From the NCBI RefSeq assembly GCF_947486615.1, contig NZ_CANKUD010000006.1:124001-188000 (forward strand): a stretch of 64,000 nt of DNA. Reading direction: 5' to 3'. Of the stretch, positions 16,926 through 29,504 are shown piece by piece. Position 1 is the stretch's first letter. Every line of letters starts with the position of its first letter. The position numbers and the translations under genes are program-made. This DNA comes from an uncultured Modestobacter sp. (GTDB taxonomy: Bacteria; Actinomycetota; Actinomycetes; Mycobacteriales; Geodermatophilaceae). Below the pieces are notes generated by a model, which made no database searches, was not told the DNA's origin, and was given only the letters and a program-made list of their open reading frames with translations.

Positions 16926-17572
16926 CCGCCCCGGGCGGTGACTGGGTGGAGCAGGCGCGCCGCTTCGTCGCCGGGCTGGCCGCGGACCCGGTCGCCGGCT
17001 CGCCGCTGGCCGACTGGGCCGAGCAGGCCCGCCGGCTCACCGCCGAGCACCGCATCGGTGACCGGCTGCAGGGCTTCCTCGGCATGCCGCACTCCGCGGC
17101 GCCGGCCGACGAGCGCGCCGGCACCGCCGGCGCCGCACCCGATGCCTCCGCCACCGGGACGACTGGGCACGGTGGCCCCGGGTCGGCTGCCCGGTCCCGC
17201 GCCGAACGGGCCGGCGCGCCCGAGCCCGGTCCGGCCGGGCCTGGTCCGGCCGGGCCTGGTGCCGCGGGGTCCGACGCCACTGTCGAGTGCCGGGGCTGCC
17301 CGCTCTGCGCGGGCCTGGCGGCGCTGCGCGGCCGGCGTCCGGACCTCACCGAGGCGCTGGCCGACGTCCTCACCGCGGCGGCGACTGCGCTGCGCGGTGA
17401 CCCGGTCACCACCCGCACCACCTCGAACGCCCCCCGCACCACCCCGGACGGCAGCGACGCCGGCACCGATGTCCCTGCCCCCGACGTCCCCGCCGGGGAC
17501 GCCCCCGCGCCACCGGAGAAGACCGTGCCCCACCCCACCCCCGCCCCCGTCCAGCGGATCGACGTCGCGTGA
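16922..17572 (+). CDS. Uncharacterised protein with a CxxCPLC motif
   Basis: A 216-residue protein, third in the operon. An N-terminal helical part (WVEQARRFVAGLAADP, then WAEQARRLTAEHR) is followed by a low-complexity Ala/Gly/Pro linker containing a repeated PGPAG unit (about 95-115). A compact cysteine site, CRGCPLC, then leads into a helix. The last 50 residues are again Thr/Pro/Ala-rich. The cysteines could bind metal. The GTG overlaps the ArsA-like stop, and its own stop overlaps glucokinase (GTGA). Function not recognised. Confidence 0.7.
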   Translation: MTAPGGDWVEQARRFVAGLAADPVAGSPLADWAEQARRLTAEHRIGDRLQGFLGMPHSAAPADERAGTAGAAPDASATGTTGHGGPGSAARSRAERAGAPEPGPAGPGPAGPGAAGSDATVECRGCPLCAGLAALRGRRPDLTEALADVLTAAATALRGDPVTTRTTSNAPRTTPDGSDAGTDVPAPDVPAGDAPAPPEKTVPHPTPAPVQRIDVA

Positions 17573-18588
17573 GCGGCGACCTGACCCTGCCTGCGGCGGT
17601 GTCGCCCGCCGACGCCGCGCTGCTGCCGGCCCTGGGCATCGACATCGGCGGCACCAAGGTCGCCGGCGGGGTGGTCGCGCCGGACGGCACGATCCTGGAC
17701 ACCGCCCGGCGGGCGACCCCGGGCAGGTCGGTGAGCGCCACCGAGGACGCGATCGCCGCCGTCGTCGACGAGCTCGCCGAACGGCACGGCGGTCCGCTGG
17801 TCGGGGTCGGCGTCGGAGCGGCCGGCTGGTTCGACCGGACCGGGGACACCGTGCTCTTCAGCCCGCACCTGGCCTGGCGCAACCAGGCGCTGCGCAAGGA
17901 CCTCGCCGTCCGGCTGCAGCGCCCGCTCTGGGTGGGCAACGACGCCGACGCCGCGGCCTGGGCGGAGTACCGCTACGGCGCCGCCCGCGGCAGCGACCTG
18001 GTCGTGATGATCACGCTGGGCACGGGCATCGGCGGCGGGCTGGTCATCGACGGCCGGCTGCAGCGCGGGGCGCACGGCGTGGCCGGCGAGTGGGGCCACA
18101 TGCGGGTGGTGCCCGACGGGCGGTTGTGCGCCTGCGGCAACCGGGGCTGCTGGGAGCAGTACGCCAGCGGCAACGCCCTCGGCCACACCGCCCGCGAGGT
18201 GGCCGACAACTCCCCGGCGGCCGCCGCCGACCTGCTCGACCGGGTCGGTGGGGACGCCGCCCGGATCACCGGCGAGGTGGTCGCGACCGCCGCGGCCGAC
18301 GGTGACCCGCTGGCCGTCGAACTGCTGTGCGAGGTGGGCACCTGGCTGGGGCAGGGCATCGCCGACCTGTCCGCGATCCTCGACCCGGACGTCGTGGTCA
18401 TCGGCGGCGGGGTGAGCGTGCTCGGCGAGACCGTGCTCGCCCCGGCCCGCGACCGGCTGGAGCGGGCACTGCCCGGCCGCGGCTTCCGGCCCGGCCCGCG
18501 GGTCGCCGCCGCCCAGCTCGGCGCGCAGGCCGGCCTGGTCGGCGCCGCCGACCTGGTCCGCCGTGCCGTGGTCGACGGGGACGCCTGA
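17569..18588 (+). CDS. glk: ROK-family glucokinase
   Basis: Phosphorylates glucose at C6 using ATP (or polyphosphate in some actinobacteria). The 339-residue protein has the N-terminal phosphate loop GIDIGGTK (23-30), the ROK zinc site CACGNRGCWEQYASG and the LGTGIGGG loop, all hallmarks of ROK glucokinases; no DNA-binding domain precedes it, so it is an enzyme and not a ROK repressor. The GTG overlaps the previous stop by 4 nt. It ends the operon begun at 15331 and is followed by a degenerate copy of the hairpin repeat. Confidence 0.93.
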   Translation: MSGDLTLPAAVSPADAALLPALGIDIGGTKVAGGVVAPDGTILDTARRATPGRSVSATEDAIAAVVDELAERHGGPLVGVGVGAAGWFDRTGDTVLFSPHLAWRNQALRKDLAVRLQRPLWVGNDADAAAWAEYRYGAARGSDLVVMITLGTGIGGGLVIDGRLQRGAHGVAGEWGHMRVVPDGRLCACGNRGCWEQYASGNALGHTAREVADNSPAAAADLLDRVGGDAARITGEVVATAAADGDPLAVELLCEVGTWLGQGIADLSAILDPDVVVIGGGVSVLGETVLAPARDRLERALPGRGFRPGPRVAAAQLGAQAGLVGAADLVRRAVVDGDA

Positions 18589-18590
18589 CG

Positions 18591-18645
18591 GAGGGATCCC
18601 GCTGCCCCCACCGCTCGTGAGCTCGCAGCGGGGGCCGGGGTCACG
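18591..18645 (-). repeat. Dispersed hairpin repeat, degenerate copy 2
   Basis: Begins GAGGGATCCCGCTGCCCCC 2 nt after the glk stop and is recognisable but shortened relative to the 59-bp copies. It lies between convergent genes and is a likely terminator. Confidence 0.6.
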
Positions 18646-19885
18646 GGGCGAGCTCGCGGGCCAGCTGCTCGAGGAACAGGCCGATGTCGGTGACGATGCC
18701 CATCGCCTGGGCGCTGCCGCGGTCGGCGAGCTTGGTCACCGTGGCCGGGTTGATGTCCACGCAGACCAGCGGGATCGAGGCCGGCAGGATGTTCCCGGTG
18801 GCGATGGAGTGCAGCATCGTGGCGACCATGATCGCGAAGCCGACGTCCGGCAGTTCCGCCCGCATGGCGCGCTGACCGACGACCACGTCGGTGATCACGT
18901 CAGGCAGCGGGCCGTCGTCGCGCACCGAGCCGACCAGCACGAACGGCTTGCCGGCCTGCACCATCGCGTGCATCACCCCACCGGTGAGCACCCCGGTCTC
19001 CACCGCGGCGGCGATCGAGCCGGCGGCCCGGATGGTGTTGATCGCCCGGATGTGGTGCTCGTGGCCGTGCGGCACCCCCGAGCCCTTGGCCAGGTCGACG
19101 CCGAGCGAGGTGCCGAACAGCGAGGACTCGATGTCGTGGGTGGCCAGCGCGTTGCCGGCGAACAGCACGTCGACGTAGCCGGCGCGCACCAGCCGCACCA
19201 TCGCCGGCGCCGCGCCGGTGTGCACCACGGCCGGGCCGCCGACCCACAGCACCCGCTGGCCGGCCGCCTTGACCTGGCGCATCCGCTCGGCGATCTGCCG
19301 GACCAGCAGCGCCTGCGGCTTCTCACTCGACACCGAGGACGACATGAACCCGAAGTCGTCCTCATCGCCGCGCGGGGCCTGCGGCGGCAGCTCGACCCGC
19401 ACGCCCGATGCACCGCAGACGACCTCGTCGCCGGCGCGCACGTCGCTCACCGGGACGGTCCGGACGGTCGGGGCCCCCGCGCCGCGGGTCACCACCAGGC
19501 CGCAGTCCATCTCCGGGCGCTGCACCCGCAGCCAGTCGCGGTCCAGCCGGACCAGGGTCTCCAGGTTGGTGGTCGAGTAGAAGTCCTCGGGGAAGACGCC
19601 GTCCGCCGGCGCCGGGCGGGTGGTCGCGGTCCCCGGGTCGACCGGGTTGGCGCCGTGCACCTGCAGCCGCATCACGATCCGGTCCAGCCGCTCGGGCTCG
19701 TCGGCCCGTACCTCCACCAGCGCCCGCGACTCGTCCTCGTGCTGCCGGCCCAGCTCCAGGCTCTCGATCCGGTAGTCGCCGCCGTACTCCAGGACGTCGT
19801 CGAGCACCCGGGCCAGGATGCCGGTGTCCATGAGGTGCCCGGTCAGCGTGACGGTGGCCGAGTGCGCGAGGGCGGGTGAGGTCAC
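18641..19885 (-). CDS. TIGR00300-family protein (ornithine cyclodeaminase-type, LOR/SDH domain)
   Basis: A 414-residue protein matching the TIGR00300/LOR-SDH conserved-domain family, some of whose members are NAD-dependent ornithine cyclodeaminases making proline. The N-terminal half (GHLMDTGILARVLDDVLEYG) is the family-specific beta domain. The C-terminal half is a Rossmann-like part with VLWVGGPAVVHTGA and DVLFAGNALATHDIE. The GTG at 19885 is 7 nt from TAGCGT, which rejects the slightly longer frame. It is monocistronic. Family assignment is good; the substrate is inferred. Confidence 0.85.
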   Translation of the reverse strand: MTSPALAHSATVTLTGHLMDTGILARVLDDVLEYGGDYRIESLELGRQHEDESRALVEVRADEPERLDRIVMRLQVHGANPVDPGTATTRPAPADGVFPEDFYSTTNLETLVRLDRDWLRVQRPEMDCGLVVTRGAGAPTVRTVPVSDVRAGDEVVCGASGVRVELPPQAPRGDEDDFGFMSSSVSSEKPQALLVRQIAERMRQVKAAGQRVLWVGGPAVVHTGAAPAMVRLVRAGYVDVLFAGNALATHDIESSLFGTSLGVDLAKGSGVPHGHEHHIRAINTIRAAGSIAAAVETGVLTGGVMHAMVQAGKPFVLVGSVRDDGPLPDVITDVVVGQRAMRAELPDVGFAIMVATMLHSIATGNILPASIPLVCVDINPATVTKLADRGSAQAMGIVTDIGLFLEQLARELAP

Positions 19886-19892
19886 CCCGCGC

Positions 19893-19898
19893 ACGCTA
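19893..19898 (-). promoter_or_regulatory. -10 element TAGCGT, leaderless start at 19885
   Basis: TAGCGT on the minus strand with 7 nt to the GTG of the TIGR00300-family gene. Confidence 0.6.
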
Positions 19899-19945
19899 GG
19901 GGAGCCCGTCGCCCGGGAGAACCCCTCGCGGTGCCCCGCCCCGCC

Positions 19946-20003
19946 GGCCCCGTCGCAGGGGCCCGCCGCGAGCCTGGGAGCGGTGGGGGCGACGGGGTCC
20001 TTC
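19946..20003 (+). repeat. Dispersed hairpin repeat, copy 3
   Basis: 58-bp copy ending GACGGGGTCCTTC, one base from the stop codon of the minus-strand gene at 20005. The arms have changed together (CCCCGTCGC against GCGACGGGG), so the stem is kept by a paired change. Confidence 0.8.
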
Positions 20004-20004
20004 T

Positions 20005-20691
20005 TCAGACGACGGCGCCGTCGTCGCCGTCGTCGGTCGACCGCTCGCGCATCCGGGAGACCAGCACACCGACCCCGCTGACCACGGCGGCGACCCCGAG
20101 CACCAGGCCCAGGTCGATCGAGAGCCCCAGCCTGGTCGGCGCGATGATCAGCAGCGCGCCGGCGGCGATCAGCAGCAGGGAGTACAGCGACGCCGGGGCC
20201 AGCACGGGCAGCGGCGGGGGCGGCGGGGGCTCGTAGTGCTCCTCCGGGGCGTCCAGCACCGAGGTCTCCGCCGGCGGCGGGGGCGGGTCGTCGCGCGGGG
20301 GACCGTCGGGGACGGACCGGCCGTGCTCGGCCTCGAAGGCGGCGACGATCCGGGCGAACTCCTCGTCCTCGCGCTGCTGGTCGGGCCGGAGCCGCTCCGG
20401 CTGCGGGGGAGCGGGGGCGGGCTCGTCGGTGTGCTGGGCGACCACGGTGGCGGCCTCGGTGCGCCGGGCCCGGTCCACGAACAGCCGGTCCGACGGCGGG
20501 CTGGGCAGGGAGACGCTGCGGGTGTAGGGCTCCACGTCGGTGGAGGGGTCCAGGTAGGCGGCGATCCCGGCCGCCTCGAGGACGTCGAGCAGGTGCTCAC
20601 CCACCCGGGGGTCGACGTCGCGCAGCGGGTACCAGAGTGCGGCCTGCAGACCGTTGTCCCGACGGCCCCGGCCGCGACGGGGGAGGGTCAC
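20005..20691 (-). CDS. Unknown protein with C-terminal membrane hairpin
   Basis: A 228-residue protein. The N-terminal third (LQAALWYPLRDVDPRVGEHL, then DVLEAAGIAAYLDPS) looks like a small ferredoxin-like or DUF-type domain. The centre is acidic and proline-rich with runs of prolines, likely disordered. The C-terminus has two hydrophobic helices (SLYSLLLIAAGALLIIAP and LGLVLGVAAVVSGVGVLV) and ends in an acidic tail. GTG 20691 overlaps the stop of the alpha/beta hydrolase gene (GTGA), so the two are coupled. Function not recognised. Confidence 0.72.
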   Translation of the reverse strand: MTLPRRGRGRRDNGLQAALWYPLRDVDPRVGEHLLDVLEAAGIAAYLDPSTDVEPYTRSVSLPSPPSDRLFVDRARRTEAATVVAQHTDEPAPAPPQPERLRPDQQREDEEFARIVAAFEAEHGRSVPDGPPRDDPPPPPAETSVLDAPEEHYEPPPPPPLPVLAPASLYSLLLIAAGALLIIAPTRLGLSIDLGLVLGVAAVVSGVGVLVSRMRERSTDDGDDGAVV

Positions 20692-21467
20692 GCCGGGCTC
20701 GGGGACGAGGCGGGCACGCGCTGCCGGATCCACTCCACCGAGCGAGCGAAGATCATCGGGGCGTCGTTGTCCAGGGTCGCCACGTGGAAGCTGTCGTGCA
20801 GCAGGACCTCGGTGGTGTCCGCGCTGCCCACCTCGGCCAGCAGCAGTCGGGTGGAGGCGGGCTCGACGACGTGGTCGGTGACGCTGCGGAACACCAGCAG
20901 CGGCGCCCGCACCGCGCCGAGGTCGGCACGGACTCCCGCCCAGAGCCGGCGCAGCGCCAGGGCGGCCCGGGTGGGCAGCCGCCGGTATGCCAGCTCCACG
21001 CTGCCCGGCTTCTTCACGTCGTTCGCGACCGGCGCCCAGGCCGGGGTCAGCCGGGCCAGCAGCGGCAGCAGGGCGGCGTCCTTCCGCTCGGTCAGCAGCG
21101 AGGGGTTCACCAGCACCAGCGCGTCGACGTCGCCGGGACGGCGCTGGGCCAGCCGCAGCGCCAGCGTGCCGCCCATCGACAGCCCGGCCACCACCACCGC
21201 CGTGCAGCGCCCGCGCAGCTCGTCCAGGGCGGCGGACAGCGCGCCGTACCAGTCGTCCTCGGTGCTGGCGTTGGCGTCCTGCCAGCGGGTGCCGTGCCCG
21301 GGCAGCAGCGGGCAGCGCACGGTGAACCCGGCGGCGGCCAGGTGCTCGCCCCACGTCCGCAAGCTCTGCGGGGTGCTGGTGAACCCGTGGCACAGCAGCA
21401 CCCCGACCGGGCCGTCGCCCAGCGCGAACGGCTCGGCACCGGGCAGCACCGGCGTCGGCTGCGGCAT
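20688..21467 (-). CDS. Alpha/beta hydrolase, carboxylesterase/monoacylglycerol lipase type
   Basis: A 259-residue serine hydrolase. LLCHGFTSTPQSL is the oxyanion-hole region, GLSMGG carries the nucleophile Ser, VTDHVV the acid Asp and HDSFHVATLD the His, in the order and spacing of Est30-type carboxylesterases and monoacylglycerol lipases. ATG 21467 has a strong GGAGGGG ribosome site, which rejects the longer frame. It has no signal peptide, so it is cytoplasmic. It is followed by the coupled membrane-hairpin gene and divergent from plsC, which suggests a role in lipid turnover. Confidence 0.88.
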   Translation of the reverse strand: MPQPTPVLPGAEPFALGDGPVGVLLCHGFTSTPQSLRTWGEHLAAAGFTVRCPLLPGHGTRWQDANASTEDDWYGALSAALDELRGRCTAVVVAGLSMGGTLALRLAQRRPGDVDALVLVNPSLLTERKDAALLPLLARLTPAWAPVANDVKKPGSVELAYRRLPTRAALALRRLWAGVRADLGAVRAPLLVFRSVTDHVVEPASTRLLLAEVGSADTTEVLLHDSFHVATLDNDAPMIFARSVEWIRQRVPASSPSPA

Positions 21468-21581
21468 GGTCCCCTCCGGGTCGGGTCGGGTGGTGCAGGG
21501 CGGGTGGTGCGGGGGCATGGGGCGGGTGGGGCGGGACGGGCGAGGTGCGCCGGCCGATTGTCGGAGCGCCAGGCGCTTCCC

Positions 21582-21587
21582 TAGTCT
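21582..21587 (+). promoter_or_regulatory. -10 element TAGTCT for plsC
   Basis: TAGTCT followed by a short leader of about 16 nt containing GGGAGG before TTG 21610. Confidence 0.5.
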
Positions 21588-21609
21588 GACAGTCGCTGAG
21601 GGAGGCGCG

Positions 21610-22392
21610 TTGTTCTACTGGTTCCTCAAGTACGTGGCCGTCGGGCCGATCGTCAGGCTCGTGTTCCGGCCCCGTGCGGTGGGCGCCGGGCACGTGCCCG
21701 CGACGGGTGCGGCGATCATCGCGAGCAACCATCTCTCGGCCTCCGACTGGATCTTCATGCCGCTGTCGCTGCGTCGGCGGGTCACCTTCCTGGCCAAGGC
21801 CGAGTACTTCACCGGCACCGGGCTCAAGGGCGCCGCCCAGCGGGTGTTCTTCGCCGGCAGCGGGCAGGTGCCGATCGACCGGACCAACGCCTCCGCGGCC
21901 GAGGACGCCATCCGCACCGGCATCGCGATCCTGACCCAGGGCAGGCTGCTGGGCATCTACCCCGAGGGCACCCGCTCCCCGGACGGCCGGCTCTTCCGCG
22001 GCAAGACCGGGGTGGCCCGGATGACCCTGGAGACCGGCGCCCCGGTCGTGCCGGTGGCGATGGTCTACGAGCCGCGCAGGGTCCCGCTGCCCGGCCGGCT
22101 CGGCCGGCTGCTGAGCAAGCACATGGTCCGGGTCGTCGTCCGCTTCGGGGAGCCGCTGGACTTCTCCCGGTACGCCGGGCTGTCGGGTGACCGGTTCGTC
22201 GAGCGGTCGATCACCGACGAGATCATGTACGAGATCATGGAGCTCTCCGGCCAGGAGTACGTCGACCTGTACGGCGCCAAGGTGAAGAAGTCGATGGACA
22301 CCACCGGGGTCAGCGCGACGGAGGCGGTCGGCCGGCTGCAGCCACCCCCGCACGAGACCGCCGACCGGCTGCCCAGCTCGCTGGCCGGCTGA
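21610..22392 (+). CDS. plsC: 1-acyl-sn-glycerol-3-phosphate acyltransferase (PlsC family)
   Basis: Acylates lysophosphatidic acid or related lysophospholipids at the membrane; positional match to Rv2182c. The catalytic H-x4-D motif is NHLSASDW, the acceptor-site motif is YPEGTRSPDGRLFRGKTG, and the third motif APVVPVAMVYEP follows. The 260 residues fit the family. The frame is open far upstream, but TTG 21610 has a GGGAGG ribosome site and a -10 element at the right distance and begins the typical FYWFLKYVAVGPIVRL N-terminal helix. It is likely an independent unit before the RNase gene. Confidence 0.9.
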   Translation: MFYWFLKYVAVGPIVRLVFRPRAVGAGHVPATGAAIIASNHLSASDWIFMPLSLRRRVTFLAKAEYFTGTGLKGAAQRVFFAGSGQVPIDRTNASAAEDAIRTGIAILTQGRLLGIYPEGTRSPDGRLFRGKTGVARMTLETGAPVVPVAMVYEPRRVPLPGRLGRLLSKHMVRVVVRFGEPLDFSRYAGLSGDRFVERSITDEIMYEIMELSGQEYVDLYGAKVKKSMDTTGVSATEAVGRLQPPPHETADRLPSSLAG

Positions 22393-22446
22393 CCGGGCCG
22401 GACCGCGCGAGCACGCCGCGGGCGTGGACCTGCAGCGGGCGGCGCC

Positions 22447-22452
22447 TACGGT
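22447..22452 (+). promoter_or_regulatory. -10 element TACGGT, leaderless start at 22459
   Basis: TACGGT lies 6 nt before GTG 22459. A second in-frame GTG directly abuts the hexamer and is therefore too close to be the start. Confidence 0.6.
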
Positions 22453-22458
22453 GTGCCG

Positions 22459-22962
22459 GTGAGCGTGCGGCGGTACTTCTACGACACCGAGTTCATCGAG
22501 GACGGCACCACCATCGACCTGGTGTCGATCGGTGTGGTCGACGAGACGGGCCGGGAGTTCTACGCCGTCAGCACCGAGTTCGACCCGGACAAGGCCATCC
22601 CGTGGGTGCGCCGCAACGTGCTGGACCAGCTGCCCTCCCCGGCGGACCGGGCCTGGCGGAGCCGGCAGCGGATCCGGGAGGACCTGCTCTCCTTCCTCAC
22701 CGCCCCCGGCGAGGAGATCGAGCTGTGGGCCTGGTTCGCCGCCTACGACCACGTGGCGCTGGCCCAGCTGTGGGGGGCGATGCCGGCACTGCCCCGCCCG
22801 ATCCCGCGGTTCACCCGGGAGCTGCGCCAGCGCTGGGACGACGCGGGGAAGCCGCAGCTGCCGCCGAAGCCGGCCGGCACGCACGACGCGCTGGTCGACG
22901 CCCGCTACAACCTGACCCGCTGGCGGGTCATCCAGGACGCGACAGGGGCCGCCGGCAGCTGA
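22459..22962 (+). CDS. DEDD-type 3'-5' exoribonuclease (Rv2179c-like)
   Basis: A 167-residue single-domain 3'-5' exoribonuclease of the family typified by Rv2179c. The first acidic pair is in RYFYDTEF (D9, E11), and the last in THDALVDARYN (His and Asp), with WFAAYDHVALAQLWG supplying the middle aspartate. The GTG at 22459 is placed 6 nt after TACGGT. It is predicted to act on RNA ends in the cytoplasm. It converges on a chemoreceptor gene with one hairpin-repeat copy between them. Confidence 0.9.
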   Translation: MSVRRYFYDTEFIEDGTTIDLVSIGVVDETGREFYAVSTEFDPDKAIPWVRRNVLDQLPSPADRAWRSRQRIREDLLSFLTAPGEEIELWAWFAAYDHVALAQLWGAMPALPRPIPRFTRELRQRWDDAGKPQLPPKPAGTHDALVDARYNLTRWRVIQDATGAAGS

Positions 22963-22981
22963 TCGCTGCCGACGGCCCCTC

Positions 22982-23040
22982 GGCCCCGCTGCAGGGGCCC
23001 GCGCTGAGCTTGCGAAGCGTGGGGGGCAGCGGGGTCCTTC
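22982..23040 (+). repeat. 59-bp dispersed hairpin repeat, copy 4
   Basis: Full-length copy between convergent genes, starting GGCCCCGCTGC and ending GCAGCGGGGTCCTTC, 3 nt from the chemoreceptor stop codon at 23044. Confidence 0.85.
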
Positions 23041-23043
23041 GAC

Positions 23044-26702
<3,659 letters not shown>

Positions 26703-26703
26703 C

Positions 26704-26762
26704 GAAGGACCCCACTGCCCCCCACCACTCGCAGGCTCGCGGCGGGCCCCTGCAGCGGGGCC
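26704..26762 (-). repeat. 59-bp dispersed hairpin repeat, copy 5
   Basis: Reverse-orientation full-length copy beginning GAAGGACCCC one base after the aroG stop and ending 15 nt before the ltaE ATG. A terminator role here would insulate ltaE from aroG. Confidence 0.85.
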
Positions 26763-26777
26763 GGGAAGCACGGCGGA

Positions 26778-27812
26778 ATGACGATCTCCAACGGCGGGTC
26801 GGTCGACCTGCGCTCGGACACCCTGACCCGGCCGACCGCGGCGATGCGCCGCGCGATGGCCGAGGCGCTCGTCGGCGACGACGTCTACCGCGAGGACCCG
26901 ACGGTCAACGCGCTGGAGGAGCGGGTCGCCGAGCTGTTCGGCCACGAGGCCGCGCTGTTCGTCCCGTCGGGGACGATGGGCAACCAGATCGGCCTGCGGC
27001 TGGTCTGCGAGCCGGGTCAGGAGGTGCTCGGGGACGCCGACGCGCACGTGCTGACCTACGAGATGGGCGCTGCCGCGGCGCTGTTCGGGCTCTCCTCGCG
27101 CACCGTGGTGTCCGAGGGGGGCCGGCTGTCGGCCGACCAGCTGATCGCCCAGGTGCGCCCGCACGGCGACTGGCACCTCACCGCCACGGCGGCGATCGCG
27201 GTGGAGAACACGCACAACCGCGGTGGCGGTCTGGTGCAGCCGCTGGCCGAGCTGGAGCGGCTGTTCGAGTGGTCCCGCACCGCCGGGGTCAACGTGCACC
27301 TGGACGGCGCCCGGGTGTTCAACGCCTCCGTCGCCAGCGGCGTCCCGCTGTCCACCTACGGCCGGCTGGCCGACACCGCCTCGGTCTGCCTGTCCAAGGG
27401 GCTGGGCGCGCCGGTCGGCTCGGTGCTGGTCGCCGGCGCCGAGCGGATCGCCGCCGCCCGGCTGTGGCGCAAGCGGCTCGGCGGCGGCATGCGACAGGTC
27501 GGGGTGCTCGCTGCTGCGGCGGCGTACGCCCTGGGCCACCACCTCGACCGGCTGGCCGAGGACCACGAGCACGCCCGGCTGCTGGCCGAGCGCCTCGGCG
27601 TGGACCCGGCGACGGTGGAGACCAACATGGTGGTCGTCGACGACGTGCCGGCCCCGGCGGTGGCCGAGGCGGCCAGGGCGCAGGGTGTGCTGGTCGGCCA
27701 GGTCAGCGCCCGGCGGGTCCGGCTGGTCACCCACCTGGACGTCGACCGGGCCGGGGTGGAGCACGCGGCGAAGGTGCTCACCCAGGTGATCGGGGACCTC
27801 GCCGGCCGCTGA
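26778..27812 (+). CDS. ltaE: Low-specificity L-threonine aldolase
   Basis: PLP-dependent fold-type I enzyme cleaving L-threonine or allo-threonine to glycine and acetaldehyde. The 344-residue protein opens with the typical [19 protein letters not shown] and has [25 protein letters not shown] (cofactor phosphate loop), [10 protein letters not shown] (Asp to PLP nitrogen) and the Schiff-base lysine in [19 protein letters not shown] 26778 lies 15 nt past a hairpin repeat, and no clear -10 element was found. It is followed by a modest inverted repeat at 27825-27851 (CCCGTC/GACGGG) that may terminate it. Confidence 0.94.
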   Translation: MTISNGGSVDLRSDTLTRPTAAMRRAMAEALVGDDVYREDPTVNALEERVAELFGHEAALFVPSGTMGNQIGLRLVCEPGQEVLGDADAHVLTYEMGAAAALFGLSSRTVVSEGGRLSADQLIAQVRPHGDWHLTATAAIAVENTHNRGGGLVQPLAELERLFEWSRTAGVNVHLDGARVFNASVASGVPLSTYGRLADTASVCLSKGLGAPVGSVLVAGAERIAAARLWRKRLGGGMRQVGVLAAAAAYALGHHLDRLAEDHEHARLLAERLGVDPATVETNMVVVDDVPAPAVAEAARAQGVLVGQVSARRVRLVTHLDVDRAGVEHAAKVLTQVIGDLAGR

Positions 27813-27948
27813 GGCCCGGGGCAGCCCGTCCCGAGTCCGAACCGAGACGGGCGACGACTCGCGCTCGGGTGATCATGACTGAGACAGTGGGGCCCTCGTC
27901 CGCGGCCGCGGGCGAGACCGCGTCGCCGTCGACACGAAGAGGTCCCCC

Positions 27949-29421
27949 GTGCCAGAAGTCGAACCCGCCCTGGGTACCACGCCCCTGTTGTTGATCGCGG
28001 TGGCCGCGGTCGCCGTGCTGCTGGTCCTGATCATGAAGTTCAAGGTGCACGCGTTCGTGGCGCTGGTGCTGGTCAGCCTGCTGACCGCGCTGGCGACCCG
28101 GATCCCGGTCGGTGACGTCATCGACACCCTGCTCGCCGGGTTCGGCTCGACCCTGGCCAGTGTCGCGTTGCTCGTCGGCCTGGGCGCGATGATCGGCAAG
28201 CTGCTGGAGGTCACCGGCGGCGCCACCGTGCTCGCCGACTCGATGATCAACCGGTTCGGGGAGAAGCGGGCGCCGCTGGCCCTCGGCGTCGCCTCGCTGC
28301 TGTTCGGCTTCCCGATCTTCTTCGACGCCGGCTTCGTCGTCTTCCTGCCGATCATCTTCAGCGTCGCCCGCCAGTTCGGCGGGTCGGTGCTCATCTACGC
28401 GCTGCCCTCGGCGGGTGCGTTCGCGGTCATGCACGCCTTCGTGCCCCCGCACCCCGGTCCGGTGGGCGCCGGCGACATCCTGGGCGCCGACATCGGCCTG
28501 CTGGTGATCGTCGGCCTCGTCGTCGGGCTGCCGACCTGGTTCATCTCCTGCTACCTGTTCAGCCAGTGGATCGGCCGGCGCGTGCCGGTCTCGATCCCCT
28601 CGACCCTGGCCGGGCGGAAGTCCGAGGCCGACGACTCCCGGGTCGACAGCGACGCCGACGACCCGGACGGCCCGCGCGACGGCGGCGGCGCCACCGCGGC
28701 CGGCGGGACGGCGACCGCGACCGCCACCCGCACCGGTCCGCCGAAGTTCAGCACCGTGCTCACCCTGCTGCTCCTGCCGCTCGTGCTCATCCTGCTCAAC
28801 ACCGGCTTCAACACCCTGGCCACTGCCGGCGCGGTCGACGAGGACGCCGGCTGGCTGGACTGGGTGACGTTGCTCGGCCAGACGCCGGTGGCGCTGCTGA
28901 TCACCCTGCTGGTGGCGGCGGCCGTGCTCAGCCGGGAGCGCTTCTCCCGGTCCGAGACCGAGGACCTGCTCAACTCCTCCATCGGGCCGGTCGCAGCGAT
29001 CATCCTGATCACCGGTGCCGGTGGGATGTTCGGTGGCGTGCTGCGGGCCAGCGGCATCGGCACCGCGCTGGCCGACAGCCTGGAGTCCATCGGCCTGCCG
29101 GTCATCGTCGCCGCCTTCGTGATCGCCACCTGCCTGCGGGTGGCGCAGGGCTCGGCGACGGTGGCGCTGCTGACCACTGCCGGCCTGATCGCGCCGGCGG
29201 TGGCCGAGGGTGACCTGTCCCGGCTGGACACCGCCCTCGTCGTCATCGCCATCGCCTGTGGTGCCACCGTGCTCTCCCACGTCAACGACTCGGGCTTCTG
29301 GCTGGTGGGCCGGTTCCTGGAGATGGACGTGAAGACCACCCTGCGCACCTGGACGGTGATGGAGACGCTGATCGGCGTCGTCGGCTTCGCGATCGCCTGG
29401 GTGCTGAGCCTGATCGTCTGA
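27949..29421 (+). CDS. gntP: Gluconate:H+ symporter, GntP family
   Basis: A 490-residue inner-membrane permease with about 12 to 14 hydrophobic helices. The family signature AFVPPHPGPVGAG lies near residue 165, and FGFPIFFDAGFVVFLPI precedes it. A central hydrophilic, Asp/Gly/Ala-rich cytoplasmic loop (about 220-260) is longer than in E. coli GntP. GTG 27949 has an AAGAGGT ribosome site. No gluconate kinase or GntR regulator is adjacent. The sugar acid transported is inferred from the family, and related acids are possible. Confidence 0.92.
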   Translation: MPEVEPALGTTPLLLIAVAAVAVLLVLIMKFKVHAFVALVLVSLLTALATRIPVGDVIDTLLAGFGSTLASVALLVGLGAMIGKLLEVTGGATVLADSMINRFGEKRAPLALGVASLLFGFPIFFDAGFVVFLPIIFSVARQFGGSVLIYALPSAGAFAVMHAFVPPHPGPVGAGDILGADIGLLVIVGLVVGLPTWFISCYLFSQWIGRRVPVSIPSTLAGRKSEADDSRVDSDADDPDGPRDGGGATAAGGTATATATRTGPPKFSTVLTLLLLPLVLILLNTGFNTLATAGAVDEDAGWLDWVTLLGQTPVALLITLLVAAAVLSRERFSRSETEDLLNSSIGPVAAIILITGAGGMFGGVLRASGIGTALADSLESIGLPVIVAAFVIATCLRVAQGSATVALLTTAGLIAPAVAEGDLSRLDTALVVIAIACGATVLSHVNDSGFWLVGRFLEMDVKTTLRTWTVMETLIGVVGFAIAWVLSLIV

Positions 29422-29444
29422 CCTGTACGCCCGACCCCCGGATG

Positions 29445-29485
29445 CCGGGGCCGGGTCGCCCGCGCAGCGGACGGCCCGGCCCCGG
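29445..29485. terminator. Bidirectional hairpin terminator between gntP and the subtilase
   Basis: Perfect 11-bp arms CCGGGGCCGGG (29445-29455) and CCCGGCCCCGG (29475-29485) with a 19-nt loop between convergent genes. Confidence 0.78.
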
Positions 29486-29504
29486 GGTGTGGGTAGGCGC
29501 CGGG

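Noticed and set aside
20005-22884. Minus-strand open frame of 959 codons across plsC and the hydrolase
   Set aside because: Only its last 228 codons are gene-like; the rest is a shadow of plsC and the alpha/beta hydrolase gene. The GTG at 20691 was taken as the start.
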